This document shows positions 16,976 to 26,052 of a stretch of DNA of 64,000 nucleotides, piece by piece; the first letter of the stretch is position 1; every line of letters begins with the position of its first letter. Below the pieces are notes generated by a model. The model searched no databases. It had not been told where the DNA came from and saw only the letters and a program-made list of their open reading frames with translations. The stretch is from contig JAGNKU010000006.1 in NCBI GenBank assembly GCA_017999985.1, forward strand, positions 242,276 through 306,275, written 5' to 3'. The DNA comes from Phycisphaerae bacterium. Its GTDB lineage: Bacteria; Planctomycetota; Phycisphaerae; UBA1845; Fen-1342. The position numbers were made by a program, and so were the translations under genes.

Positions 16976-18685
16976 GTGGCAGTCTTAGGCGCCGCATTTC
17001 AGATCGGACGCAGCGCGCTGGCCGCGTATCAGAGCGCGATCGCCATCACCGGCCAGAACATCGCGAACGTCGGCAACCCGGACTACACGCGACAGACCGG
17101 CCGGCTCGTGGCGATGTACGGCGGCATGACGCTGGGCGGCGTCGCGCCGGGCATGGGGGTGAACCTCAGCGGCCTGCAGCGGCACGTGGACGAAGCGGTC
17201 GAGGCCCGCCTGCGGCTCGCCCTGGGCGACCGGGCCGGGGCCCAGACGGCCTACACCGCGCTGAATCGCATCGAGTCGCTGTACAACGAGCTGACGCAGT
17301 ACGACCTGTCGACGCAACTGACGACCTTCTTCGGCAGCTTCTCCGACGTGCAGACCAATCCCGCGGACATCAGCGCCCGCAATCTGATCCTCGCCAACGC
17401 CGACACGGTCATCCAGACGCTCCAGCGGCAGCGCACCGGCCTGCTCAGCGAGATCAGCGATCTGAACGACACGGTGGCGTCGCTGGCCCGCGACGCCAAC
17501 GCGCTGACCGAGCAGATTGCTAAGCTGAATGAGCTAATCGTCACGACCGAGGCGCAGTCGCCCGGCAGCGCCGGCGCCCTGCGCGACAACCGCGACGCGC
17601 TGCTGCGTCAGCTCGGCGAGCTGATGGACATCACGACCCGCGAGCAGGACAACGGCGTGGTCAACGTCTACGTCGGCAGCGAGCCGCTGGTGGACTTCAA
17701 CCGCTCGCGCGGCCTGACCACCGAGACGGTGCGGGCCGACGGGCTGGCACGTACTACGCTGCGGTTCGCGGACAACAACAGCAGCGTAATCGCGCGGTCG
17801 GGCAAGCTGGCCGCGATCGCCGAGACCCGCGACGTACACCTGGCCGGGCAGCTCGAACGGCTGGACCAACTCGCCAAGGCCCTGATCTACGAGGTGAACT
17901 GCGTCCACAGCAGCGGGCAAGGACTCGTCGGCTACCAGCGGCTTCAGGGGAGCTACGCCGTGCACGACGCCAGCGCCGCCCTGAACAGCGCTGAAGCGGG
18001 CCTGCCTTTCGACGTGCAGAACGGCACGTTTTTTGTGCGCGTGCGTGACCAGGCCACCGGCCAGGTCACGACCCAGATGATCGAGGTCGATCTCGACGGA
18101 CTGAACAACGACGACACCACGCTGAGCTCCCTGGCCGCCGCGCTGAGCGCCGTGCCGGGGCTCAACGCCACGGTCACGGGCGACAACCGGCTGCGCATTG
18201 ATGCGGCCGCGGGCTTCGAGGTGTCGTTCGCGGACGACACGTCGCACGCGCTGGCTGCCCTCGGCATCGGCACGTTCTTCACGGGCACCGACGCCGCGAC
18301 CATCGCGGTCAACGCGGCGCTCACGAGCAACCCGCGCCTGCTGGCGGCCGCGCTCGACGGCGCCGCAGGCGACGGGCGTAACGCCGGTCGCCTGGCCGCG
18401 CTCGGCAGCGCGACCAGCGCTCTGCTCGGCGGCGTGAGCATCGAAGCCTACCACGCGATGACGATCAACGGCCTGGCGGTGACAACCGCCGCGGCCAGCA
18501 CGGCACAGGAGGCCGCCGACATGGTCTACAGCAGTCTGCTCGCGCAGCGCGAAGCGACCAGCGGCGTCAGCCTGGATGAAGAGGCGATCAACCTGACCAA
18601 GTATGAGCGGGCCTTCCAGGGCGCTTCGCGTTTCCTGAACGTCCTCGACTCGCTCTCGGACGAGATTCTCAGCCTGGTGAGCTAA
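16976..18685 (+). CDS. flgK: Flagellar hook-associated protein 1 FlgK
   Basis: The 569-residue product joins hook to filament. It has the FlgK N-terminus VLGAAFQIGRSALAAYQSAI with TGQNIANVGNPDYTRQTGRL, the conserved STQLTTFFGSFSDVQTNPAD and the C-terminal GVSLDEEAINLTKYERAFQG plus SRFLNVLDSLSDEILSLV. I use the GTG at 16976: it is 5 nt after the flgN-like stop and gives the expected N-terminus. The frame stays open far upstream, inside flgN, but that part has no FlgK resemblance. Confidence 0.93.
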   Translation: MAVLGAAFQIGRSALAAYQSAIAITGQNIANVGNPDYTRQTGRLVAMYGGMTLGGVAPGMGVNLSGLQRHVDEAVEARLRLALGDRAGAQTAYTALNRIESLYNELTQYDLSTQLTTFFGSFSDVQTNPADISARNLILANADTVIQTLQRQRTGLLSEISDLNDTVASLARDANALTEQIAKLNELIVTTEAQSPGSAGALRDNRDALLRQLGELMDITTREQDNGVVNVYVGSEPLVDFNRSRGLTTETVRADGLARTTLRFADNNSSVIARSGKLAAIAETRDVHLAGQLERLDQLAKALIYEVNCVHSSGQGLVGYQRLQGSYAVHDASAALNSAEAGLPFDVQNGTFFVRVRDQATGQVTTQMIEVDLDGLNNDDTTLSSLAAALSAVPGLNATVTGDNRLRIDAAAGFEVSFADDTSHALAALGIGTFFTGTDAATIAVNAALTSNPRLLAAALDGAAGDGRNAGRLAALGSATSALLGGVSIEAYHAMTINGLAVTTAAASTAQEAADMVYSSLLAQREATSGVSLDEEAINLTKYERAFQGASRFLNVLDSLSDEILSLVS

Positions 18686-18708
18686 GCGCCCCGGCGGAAA
18701 GTGGAAGC

Positions 18709-20622
18709 ATGGCCGTCACTGGAATCAGCCTGGCACGCATCAGCCAAAACCTGAAGGCGTACAACCTTCTGGAGGCGCTGCGCCAGAACCAGACGGCCCT
18801 CTATCGCGTGCAGACCAGCCTCTCCACCGGGCTGCGGTTTCTCCAGCCGAGCGAAGACCCCTTGCGGGCGGCGAGCGCCATCCAGCTCGACCGGCGCCTC
18901 GACTGGATGAACAAGGTGCAGGGCAACCTGGAAAAAGCGAACGCCACGATGACCGAGGTCGACGCCGCCGCGCAGGAGGCGATCGAGCTGCTCACCGAGG
19001 CCCAGGCGCTGGCCGTGCAGGCCACGGGCGACACGCTGTCGACCGAGGAACGGCAGGCGCTGGCGACGGTCGTGGACTCGCTGCTAGATCGGCTCGTCAC
19101 CGTGGGCAACCGGCGGCACCTGGACACCTATCTGTTCAGCGGCCTCGCGGGCGTGACGCCCTTCAAGCGCACCGGCGAGGGCGTGGTGTACTACGGCGAC
19201 GCAGGCCGCATGGAAACCGTGCTGGACACCGATCTGTCGGAGGACTCGTTCACGATCTCCGGGCTGGAGTTCTTCGGGGCGGTCTCGGCGGAGGTCAAGG
19301 GGGTCGTCGATCTCGACCCGGCCGTGACGCGCGCGACGCGCCTGTCCGACCTGAACGGCGCGCGCGGCACCGGGGTCACGCTGGGACGAATCAACGTCGT
19401 GACGGCCACCGGCCAGGCCCAGATCGATCTGAGCGGCGCCGCCACGGTCGGCGATGTGCTCGACCGGCTCACGGCCGCGCTGCCGGCCGGCGTAGCGGTC
19501 GCGCTCGGCCCCACCGGCTTCCTGCTGACGCGGACGAACCCCGCGGCCGGCGAGATCACGATCAGCGACGTCGGGGGTGGCCACACCGCGGCGGACCTCG
19601 GCCTGGCCTGTCGCTTCAATGCTCCGGCGCGGGCCGGCGAAGACCTCGATCCGCGCGTGACCAGCCTGACGCGCCTCGCGGACTTGGACGGCGGCACCGG
19701 CCTGAACCTGGGCGGCGGCCTCGTGATTCACAACGGCGGGCAGAGCGCCACCATCACGTTTGACGGCGCCGTGACCATCGAGGACGTGCTCAATCGCATC
19801 AACCACGCGGGGGTGAACGTCTGGGCGCGCGTGTCGGACGACGGCCGCTCCATCAACATCGTCAGTCGCGTATCGGGGGCCGATCTGCGGATCGAGGAAA
19901 ACGGCGGACAAGCCGCCACCGCGCTCGGCGTGCGTTCGCTGCACGCTGGCACGCTGCTCGCCGGATTGAACGGCGGCCGCGGCGTCGAGACGGTGCCGGG
20001 CGGCGATTTACGGATCACGACGGCGGACGGCACGACCATCGATGTCAGCCTCGACGGGGTGCTGACACTGCAGGACGTGCTCGACCGGATCAACGCAGCC
20101 GGCGGCGGCGCTGTCACGGCGGGGCTGGCGAACCCGGGCAACGGCATCGTCATCACCGACGGCACGGCCGGCGCCGGCACGCTGACGATCGCGGCGTTGA
20201 ACGACTCGCCCGCGCTGCTCGACCTGGGTTTGGACGTGACCGCGACGGGCAACCAGCTCGTCGGCCAGGACATGAACCCGCTGCGCGCGGACAGCCCGTT
20301 CACGGCGCTACTGGAGCTGAAGGACGGGATGGAGCGCGACCATCGCCAGACCCTGACGTACGCGGGCGAGCGCATCGACCGGATCCTGAAGTACATGCAG
20401 CAGAAGCACGGCGAGATCGCCGCCCAGGCGCGCACGCTGGCGGACCGCGGCGAGCGGGTGGAGACGGAGATCACCGCCACGCAGACGATGCTGAGCGACG
20501 TGCGGGACGTGGACATGACGGACGCGATCGTGCGCTTCCAGCAGTTGCAGACGGCCTTGCAGGCGAATTTGAGCACGGCATCGCAGGTCCTAAACCTGTC
20601 GTTGCTGGACTATCTGGACTAA
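18709..20622 (+). CDS. flgL: Flagellar hook-filament junction protein FlgL, enlarged
   Basis: The 637-residue protein is about twice the size of E. coli FlgL (317). The ends are typical: LYRVQTSLSTGLRFLQPSED near the N-terminus and DVRDVDMTDAIVRFQQLQTA with LNLSLLDYLD at the C-terminus. Between about residues 205 and 508 lie three related modules, each with an LxDLxGGxG-type start, a VxDVLDRL-type helix and an ending like LGL; they resemble flagellin-IN repeats and should form surface domains. FlgL forms the adaptor ring between FlgK and the first flagellin. It follows flgK after 23 nt. Confidence 0.9.
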   Translation: MAVTGISLARISQNLKAYNLLEALRQNQTALYRVQTSLSTGLRFLQPSEDPLRAASAIQLDRRLDWMNKVQGNLEKANATMTEVDAAAQEAIELLTEAQALAVQATGDTLSTEERQALATVVDSLLDRLVTVGNRRHLDTYLFSGLAGVTPFKRTGEGVVYYGDAGRMETVLDTDLSEDSFTISGLEFFGAVSAEVKGVVDLDPAVTRATRLSDLNGARGTGVTLGRINVVTATGQAQIDLSGAATVGDVLDRLTAALPAGVAVALGPTGFLLTRTNPAAGEITISDVGGGHTAADLGLACRFNAPARAGEDLDPRVTSLTRLADLDGGTGLNLGGGLVIHNGGQSATITFDGAVTIEDVLNRINHAGVNVWARVSDDGRSINIVSRVSGADLRIEENGGQAATALGVRSLHAGTLLAGLNGGRGVETVPGGDLRITTADGTTIDVSLDGVLTLQDVLDRINAAGGGAVTAGLANPGNGIVITDGTAGAGTLTIAALNDSPALLDLGLDVTATGNQLVGQDMNPLRADSPFTALLELKDGMERDHRQTLTYAGERIDRILKYMQQKHGEIAAQARTLADRGERVETEITATQTMLSDVRDVDMTDAIVRFQQLQTALQANLSTASQVLNLSLLDYLD

Positions 20623-20850
20623 GGGCGTGGCCGGTCCCGGGACGGGGCCGGCGGCCGGGGAAACGAGGCAGACACAGGGTTGCGGGCCGCGGCAGTGGCT
20701 CGGCGAACCGCAACCAACGGTTGGTCCGCGGAGCGCGGGTCGGGCAATGGAAACGCCCGGTCCGACGGGCGGAGTGTATGGACAGCCGGCCTACGGCGGC
20801 CGGCCGCCCGTCGGGCGAACCACAGGACAGCGAGCCACGGGAGCAATGGG

Positions 20851-21300
20851 ATGCTCATTCAGACGACGCGTTTCGGACCCATCGAGGTGGACGACGCCAA
20901 GATCATGTCGTTCAAGGACGGCCTGCTCGGGTTCCCGAACCACCACCGCTTCGCGCTGCTCCAGACGACCGCGGATCCCGCCTTCTTCTGGATGCAGTCG
21001 GTCGATGACCCGGACCTGGCGTTCGTGGTCTGCGATCCGCTGCTGTTCGTCCCGGACTACCAGGTTCCCATCCGCAAGGACGACGTGGCGGCCCTCGCGC
21101 TCAACGACCTGAACGATTGCCAGGTGCTCGTCATCGTAAACAAGGTGAACGGGGACCTGACGGCGAACCTGCTGGGACCGCTGGTGGTCGGTGCGCACTC
21201 GCTCCAGGCCAAGCAGCTCGTGCTGTCCGACAAGCGGTACGGGACCCGCCACCGCTTGGTGTCGGCGCCCACCGCCCGGACGGTGGCCAAGACGGCCTAA
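20851..21300 (+). CDS. fliW: Flagellar assembly factor FliW
   Basis: The 149-residue protein is FliW: MLIQTTRFGPIEVDDAKIM, FKDGLLGFPNHHRFALL, FFWMQSVDDPDLAFVVCDPL and QVLVIVNKVNGDLTANLLGP. In Bacillus and Campylobacter, FliW binds CsrA and releases it from flagellin mRNA, and is itself titrated by unsecreted flagellin. The ATG at 20851 has GGGAG 8 nt upstream; the frame is open upstream but that part does not resemble FliW. Its position directly before csrA and the flagellins fits this partner-switch circuit. Confidence 0.93.
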   Translation: MLIQTTRFGPIEVDDAKIMSFKDGLLGFPNHHRFALLQTTADPAFFWMQSVDDPDLAFVVCDPLLFVPDYQVPIRKDDVAALALNDLNDCQVLVIVNKVNGDLTANLLGPLVVGAHSLQAKQLVLSDKRYGTRHRLVSAPTARTVAKTA

Positions 21301-21332
21301 ATCGGCGGTGGCATTCCGCCGGAGAGGTGCGG

Positions 21333-21338
21333 TATAAT
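21333..21338 (+). promoter_or_regulatory. Candidate csrA -10 box
   Basis: A perfect TATAAT lies 167 nt before csrA. No recognisable -35 box occurs 16-18 nt upstream, so the promoter is uncertain. If used, csrA would have a leader of about 160 nt. Confidence 0.35.
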
Positions 21339-21505
21339 GTACACGGGAGTGCACCAGGTTGACGGAGGGCGTGAGGCGCAGCGTGATTGCCGCGCCGCGG
21401 GTTGGTCTGTGGACCCGCGTTCCGCCCGGGAGGGTGCCCTGGACACGAGCCCCGCGTCGACGCCTGTCCGGCTACGCATCGGCATAAACCAGGAAGGAGC
21501 CGCGT

Positions 21506-21754
21506 ATGTTGGTGCTTTCAAGACAACGCGACGAATCAATCATTATCGGCGACAACGTGCAGATCACGATCGTCGATATCCGGGGGGACAAAGTGCGCCT
21601 GGGCATCGAAGCCCCGGCCGACATAACCGTGCATCGCAAGGAAGTGTTCGACGCTATTCAGCGCGAGAATCGCAGGGCCGCTGGTGTGACGACCGACGAC
21701 CTGGCGGCGGTGCCCGCGCCCAAGCGTGGCCCGCGGCCGCGCCCCGCCAAGTAG
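21506..21754 (+). CDS. csrA: Carbon storage regulator CsrA (translational regulator)
   Basis: The 82-residue protein carries all CsrA hallmarks: [20 protein letters not shown], then [20 protein letters not shown]. The N-terminal LxLxR strand and the Arg in VRLGIEAP form the RNA-binding surface for GGA-containing hairpins. The C-terminal tail ([16 protein letters not shown]) is longer and more basic than in E. coli (61 residues). A strong AGGAAGGAG precedes the ATG and itself holds GGA motifs, which leaves room for autoregulation. The gene lies between fliW and two flagellin genes. Confidence 0.95.
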   Translation: MLVLSRQRDESIIIGDNVQITIVDIRGDKVRLGIEAPADITVHRKEVFDAIQRENRRAAGVTTDDLAAVPAPKRGPRPRPAK

Positions 21755-21815
21755 TCGTCGAATCCCCCACTGTCACTCGTTCCCACCCCTGTATCAATCC
21801 AGCCACGAACCGTTC

Positions 21816-21823
21816 AAGGAGGA
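21816..21823 (+). promoter_or_regulatory. Flagellin Shine-Dalgarno with overlapping GGA motifs (candidate CsrA site)
   Basis: AAGGAGGA, 6 nt before the flagellin ATG, contains two GGA triplets. CsrA recognises ANGGA, and in Bacillus it blocks the hag ribosome site in this way. No second GGA is present in the short leader after csrA. Confidence 0.4.
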
Positions 21824-21829
21824 TGGCCC

Positions 21830-23251
21830 ATGGCTCGAATTAACACCAATGTCTCTGCGCTCACGGCCCAGAGAAACCTGAACAGCGCCTACAAGAAACT
21901 GAACACCACAATGGAGCACCTGAGCACCGGGCTGCGGATCAGCCGCGGTGCGGACGACCCGGCCGGCCTGATCGTCTCCGAGCGCCTGCGCGCCGAGATC
22001 AGCGCGGTCAAGCAGGCGGTCTCCAACACGGAGCGCGCCAAGCTGATCGTCGCCACCGCGGAAGGCGCGCTCGACGAGGTCTCCTCGCTCCTCAAGGACA
22101 TCCAGGCCAAGATCGTCGAGGCCGCCAACGAAGGCGCGTTCTCCGCCGAGGAGATCGCCGCCAACCAGCTCCAGATCGACTCGGCCATCGACAGCATTAC
22201 GCGCATCGCGAACACCACGACGTTCGCCGGACGCAAGCTGCTCGACGGCTCGCTCGCGTACACCACCAGCAACGTGGACCTGTCGCACATCCGCGGCCTG
22301 CACATCAACGCCACGCAGTTCGGCACGCGCGCCGCGATGGCCGTGAACGTCGCCGTCCAGTCCGCCGCCCAGCAGGCCCGGCTGGAGTTCCCGTACGCGG
22401 CCCTGTCGAACTCCCGCGAGGTCAGCATCGAGCTGCGCGGCACGCGCGGCGTGACGACGCTGACCTTCGCCAGCAACGCCACGGCCAGCCAGATCATCGA
22501 GGCCGTCAACGCCGTCGCCGACGCGACCGGCGTGGAGGCCACCTCGCATGTGACCTCGGGTGTGGCCCTGTACAGCCGCGACTACGGCAGCGCCGAGTAC
22601 GTCAAGGTCCGCGTCCTGTCCGAAGGCCAGGAGTTCATGCGGGTCAACGACCTGCGTGAGGATAAGGGCACCGACGCCAAGGCGACCATCAACGGATCCG
22701 CGGCCCGCGCGCAGGGAAACCACCTGACGATGAAGACCTCCAGCATCGATCTGGAGCTGAACGTCGCCGCCGGCTGGGTCAGCAGCTCCTCCTTCTCCAT
22801 CACGGGTGGCGGGGCGCTCTTCCAGGTTGGCCCGCAGGTCAACTCGAACCTGCAGGTGAATATGGCGATCAACTCGGTCCACGCGTCCGAGCTGGGCGAT
22901 TCCGAAATCGGCTATCTGGCCCAGGTGAAGACGGGCGGCGAGTTCGCCCTCACCGAGGAGGAGCCGAACTACACGCGGGCCTCGGATATCATCTCCAAGG
23001 CCATCGACCAGATCTCGATGCTCCGCGGCCGCCTCGGCTCGTTCGAGCGCAACACGCTCGACACGAACCTGAACCAGTTGGGCATCACGTCGGAGAACTT
23101 GCAGTCGGCCGAGTCCTCGATCCGGGACGCCGACTTCGCGTCGGAGACCTCGCGGCTGGCCCGCGACCAGATCCTGGTCAACGCGGGCACCACGGTCCTG
23201 ACGCTGGCGAACCAGACCACGCAGTCCGTGCTGCGGCTGCTGGGCGGCTAA
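21830..23251 (+). CDS. fliC: Flagellin (copy 1)
   Basis: The 473-residue protein has both conserved flagellin ends: INTNVSALTAQRNLNSAYKK with LSTGLRISRGADDPAGLIVS at the N-terminus, and LGSFERNTLDTNLNQLGITS, IRDADFASETSRLARDQILV and the final SVLRLLGG at the C-terminus. The middle holds one flagellin-IN-like module (VSIELRGTRGVTTLTFASNA). Subunits polymerise into the filament after export. It lies 75 nt after csrA with no obvious promoter, so it may be read from csrA; a purine-rich ribosome site with GGA motifs precedes it. Confidence 0.95.
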   Translation: MARINTNVSALTAQRNLNSAYKKLNTTMEHLSTGLRISRGADDPAGLIVSERLRAEISAVKQAVSNTERAKLIVATAEGALDEVSSLLKDIQAKIVEAANEGAFSAEEIAANQLQIDSAIDSITRIANTTTFAGRKLLDGSLAYTTSNVDLSHIRGLHINATQFGTRAAMAVNVAVQSAAQQARLEFPYAALSNSREVSIELRGTRGVTTLTFASNATASQIIEAVNAVADATGVEATSHVTSGVALYSRDYGSAEYVKVRVLSEGQEFMRVNDLREDKGTDAKATINGSAARAQGNHLTMKTSSIDLELNVAAGWVSSSSFSITGGGALFQVGPQVNSNLQVNMAINSVHASELGDSEIGYLAQVKTGGEFALTEEEPNYTRASDIISKAIDQISMLRGRLGSFERNTLDTNLNQLGITSENLQSAESSIRDADFASETSRLARDQILVNAGTTVLTLANQTTQSVLRLLGG

Positions 23252-23279
23252 AACGCGCCGGGGTCCACACGCCGCACCG

Positions 23280-23339
23280 ACGGCCGGTCGTGCCGGTCGG
23301 CGGCCCGATAATCGGGCGGCCGGCGGCGCGACCGGCCGT
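23280..23339. terminator. 60-nt palindrome between the flagellin genes
   Basis: ACGGCCGGTCG (23280-23290) pairs perfectly with CGACCGGCCGT (23329-23339), and the interior is also largely self-complementary (CCCGAT/ATCGGG at the tip). No T-run follows, so it could be a terminator of the high-GC kind, an mRNA stabiliser or an attenuator between the two flagellin genes. Confidence 0.5.
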
Positions 23340-23364
23340 CTGGCATCCGGTGGGCTGAAATTAC

Positions 23365-23392
23365 TAAAGGCCCGGCGCGATCGGGACGATGC
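23365..23392 (+). promoter_or_regulatory. Candidate sigma-28 (FliA-type) promoter for the second flagellin
   Basis: TAAAG at 23365-23369 and GACGATGC at 23385-23392 resemble the TAAA(GTTT) and GCCGATAA boxes of sigma-28 promoters. The spacer is one or two nt longer than ideal, and the -10 matches 5 of 8. It is 131 nt upstream of the second flagellin. Confidence 0.35.
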
Positions 23393-23522
23393 CCCCGGTG
23401 TCTCAAAGCCCTACAGACGGTCACAGGAACCGTCGTGGCAGCTGATTGGCAGCAGCACACCTGCACCGGCCGGGCGGATGATTTCCGCCGGCCGCCGTGT
23501 GCCGCCCTTGGAGGCGTAAGCC

Positions 23523-24935
23523 ATGAGTCGTATCAACACCAACGTGTCGTCCATCATCGCGCAGCGCATCCTGACGACGCAGAACACGCGGCTCAACCAG
23601 TCGCTCCAGCGCCTGAGCACGGGTCTGCGCATCAATTCCGGCAAGGACGACCCGGCGGGCCTGATCGCATCCGAGACTCTGCGCGCCGAGAAAAACGCCG
23701 TGCAGGCCGCGCAGACCAACGTGGCCCGCGCTGTCAACGTCGTCGCGGTTGCCGAGTCCGGGCTGAGCGAGATCACCACCCTGTTGACCGACCTCGAGGA
23801 CCTGGTCGACCGCTCGAGCAACGAAACCGGCATCAGTGACGACGAGCGCGTCGCCAACCAGCAGGAAATCGACCTGATCCTGGCCTCCATCAATCGCATC
23901 GCCAACTCGACCGAGCTCCAGGGCCGCAAGCTGCTCAACGGCGACCTGGCCTACACGACCTCGACGGTGTCGACCGCGAAGATCGCCCACCTGCAGCTCA
24001 ACTCCGCCCGCGTGCCGCAGGGCGGCACCCGTTCGGTCGCCGTCCAGGTCACCCAGGCCGCTTCGCTCGCGGTCGTCAGCTACACGGGCGGCGCCATCGG
24101 CGCTACCCCGGTCACCATCGAAGTGCTCGGCAACCTCGGTGCCGAACGCATCACGTTCGCGTCCGCGTCCCTCGCCGACATCGCCGCGGCCGTCAACCAG
24201 TCGGCCGCCCTCACCGGCGTGTCCGCCACGGTCGACGGCTCGGTCGTGCGACTCACCAGCACCGAATACGGCTCGGCCCAGTTCGTCAAGGTCCGCGTGC
24301 TGGACAGCGGCACATTCACCGTCGCCGGCAGCGGCGAGGACTGGGGCCGGGACGTGGTCGTCAACGTGAACGGCCAGACTCTGACCGGCACCGGCCTCCA
24401 GGTGAGCGCACGCTCCACCGCGCTCGATGCCGACATCACGCTCAAGGATACCTTCGGCAGCGTCACCACTGGAGGGACTGCGCTCTTCGGCATCACCGGC
24501 GGCGGCGCCAAGTTCAGCATCTCGCCCAAGCTCGACTTGAACTCGATGGCGACGCTCGGCATCAACACGTTGACGACCGCGTCGCTCGGCGACGGCAACG
24601 TGGGCTGGCTGTACTCCATCGGGACCGGCCAGGAAAACGCCATGAGCGAGAAGAACTACTTCACGGCGCAGCGGATCGTGCGCCGGGCCCTGTCGCAGGT
24701 CGCGACGCTCCGTGGCCGACTCGGGTCGTTCGAGCGCAACACGCTCGATACGACGGCGAACTCGCTCAACATTCAGTTCGAAAACCTGTCCTCGGCCGAA
24801 AGTGCGCTGCGTGACACGGACTTCGCCGAGGAGACCAGCAACCTGACGCGGGCCCAGATCCTGGTGCAGTCGGCCACGAGCGTGCTCAAGCTGGCGAACC
24901 AGGCTCCGCAGAACGTGCTGGCCCTGCTGCAGTAA
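23523..24935 (+). CDS. Flagellin (copy 2)
   Basis: The 470-residue protein is a second flagellin: INTNVSSIIAQRILTTQNTR and LSTGLRINSGKDDPAGLIAS at the N-terminus, LGSFERNTLDTTANSLNIQF and LRDTDFAEETSNLTRAQILV at the C-terminus, ending NVLALLQ. The two copies share ends and overall plan but differ throughout the exposed middle, so this is an old duplication. GGAGG at 23510-23514 precedes the ATG. A 6-bp hairpin whose stem contains GGA (23473-23489) lies in the leader. A palindrome and a sigma-28-like site upstream suggest separate expression. Confidence 0.95.
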   Translation: MSRINTNVSSIIAQRILTTQNTRLNQSLQRLSTGLRINSGKDDPAGLIASETLRAEKNAVQAAQTNVARAVNVVAVAESGLSEITTLLTDLEDLVDRSSNETGISDDERVANQQEIDLILASINRIANSTELQGRKLLNGDLAYTTSTVSTAKIAHLQLNSARVPQGGTRSVAVQVTQAASLAVVSYTGGAIGATPVTIEVLGNLGAERITFASASLADIAAAVNQSAALTGVSATVDGSVVRLTSTEYGSAQFVKVRVLDSGTFTVAGSGEDWGRDVVVNVNGQTLTGTGLQVSARSTALDADITLKDTFGSVTTGGTALFGITGGGAKFSISPKLDLNSMATLGINTLTTASLGDGNVGWLYSIGTGQENAMSEKNYFTAQRIVRRALSQVATLRGRLGSFERNTLDTTANSLNIQFENLSSAESALRDTDFAEETSNLTRAQILVQSATSVLKLANQAPQNVLALLQ

Positions 24936-24980
24936 GCGTGCCGCGCAACTGACGTGTCCGGCCTCGCAGCCGACGCTTTC

Positions 24981-25010
24981 AACGAGCCCCGGTGACCCCG
25001 GGGCTCGTTT
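24981..25010 (+). terminator. Rho-independent-type terminator after the flagellar block
   Basis: AACGAGCCCCGG (24981-24992) and CCGGGGCTCGTT (24998-25009) form a perfect 12-bp stem with a 5-nt loop, ending in TTT. It closes the flagellar block and lies just before a convergent gene, so it could work in both directions. Confidence 0.8.
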
Positions 25011-25035
25011 GCACTCCGCGCGCGGCGCGCTGAGA

Positions 25036-26043
25036 TCAGTCGCCGCGCTGCGCCAGGTACCAGCGCACCGTCGCCGGCACCCCCACTTCGTAAGTCACCG
25101 TCGGCTGCCACCCCAGCACCCGCCGGGCCTTCTCCGCGGAAAAATACGACCGCCGCCCCATGAGCCACACGGCGTAGCGCGTCACGAACGGGGGTTTTCG
25201 CCAGCGGAACAGGTGCCCGAGGCACTCCAGCATGAACCCGACGAAGTACGCCGCCTGGTACGGCGCGTGCCGCTTCACCGGCGGCGCCCCGATCGCGCGG
25301 GCCAGCAGGTCGAAGTACTGCTGCTGGGTGATCTCGCCGTCATTGCTGCAGTTGAACGCCTCGCCGTTGCAGTCGGGGCGCGCCGCGGCGGCGATGGCGG
25401 CCTCGGCAATGTTGCCGGCGTAGACCACGTTGAGCCGGTTGTCGCCGCGGCCGAGGATCTTCGCCTGCCCGTTGCGGACCATCCGGTAGAGGCGCGCGAT
25501 GGTCGTACGATCGCGCTCGCCGTAAATCCAGGCCGGCCGGATCACGGTTACCTCGATGCGCTTGGCGCGGTGCGCCTCCCACGCGAGCCGCTCGGCCGCG
25601 ACTTTCGACTTGCTGTAATAGGCCCACTTGTACAGCTTGTAGCCCAGGTCGAAGGTCTCATCCACGGTGATGTCGTGCGTGTAGTAGCCGTAGGCGCTGA
25701 TCGAGCTGACATGCATGAAACGTCGCACGCCGGCCGTGATCGCGGCTTCCAGGATGTTGCGGGTGCCATCGATCGTGATGCGCTGGAACTCTTCCCACGG
25801 CCCCCAGTCGCCGACCTTCGCGGCCGAATGATACACAACGTCGACTCCCGCGCAGGCAGCGGCCAGCGACGCGGGGTCGGTGATGTCACCCTCCGCGAAC
25901 TCGACGCCCTGGGTCTTCAGCCAGGTCGTGTCGCTGCCGCGCCGCACCAGCGCGCGCACCGGCAGGCCGCGCTTGCGGAGTTGCTCAACAATGTGACTGC
26001 CGAGCAGGCCGGTTGCGCCGGTCACGAGGTTCATGCCGCCCAT
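25036..26043 (-). CDS. NAD(P)-dependent extended SDR epimerase/dehydratase
   Basis: The 335-residue protein has the extended-SDR nucleotide motif VTGATGLLGSHIVEQL, a downstream GDITDP, the VSSISAYG serine strand and the YSKSK catalytic Tyr-Lys pair, followed by RPAWIYGERD. A hydrophobic C-terminal segment (YQAAYFVGFMLECLGHLF) suggests membrane contact, as in the 3-beta-hydroxysteroid dehydrogenase branch. The substrate could be a nucleotide sugar or a sterol/isoprenoid-like ketone and cannot be fixed from sequence. It lies 9 nt downstream of the transketolase gene on the same strand. Confidence 0.8.
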   Translation of the reverse strand: MGGMNLVTGATGLLGSHIVEQLRKRGLPVRALVRRGSDTTWLKTQGVEFAEGDITDPASLAAACAGVDVVYHSAAKVGDWGPWEEFQRITIDGTRNILEAAITAGVRRFMHVSSISAYGYYTHDITVDETFDLGYKLYKWAYYSKSKVAAERLAWEAHRAKRIEVTVIRPAWIYGERDRTTIARLYRMVRNGQAKILGRGDNRLNVVYAGNIAEAAIAAAARPDCNGEAFNCSNDGEITQQQYFDLLARAIGAPPVKRHAPYQAAYFVGFMLECLGHLFRWRKPPFVTRYAVWLMGRRSYFSAEKARRVLGWQPTVTYEVGVPATVRWYLAQRGD

Positions 26044-26052
26044 CGCGTGCCT

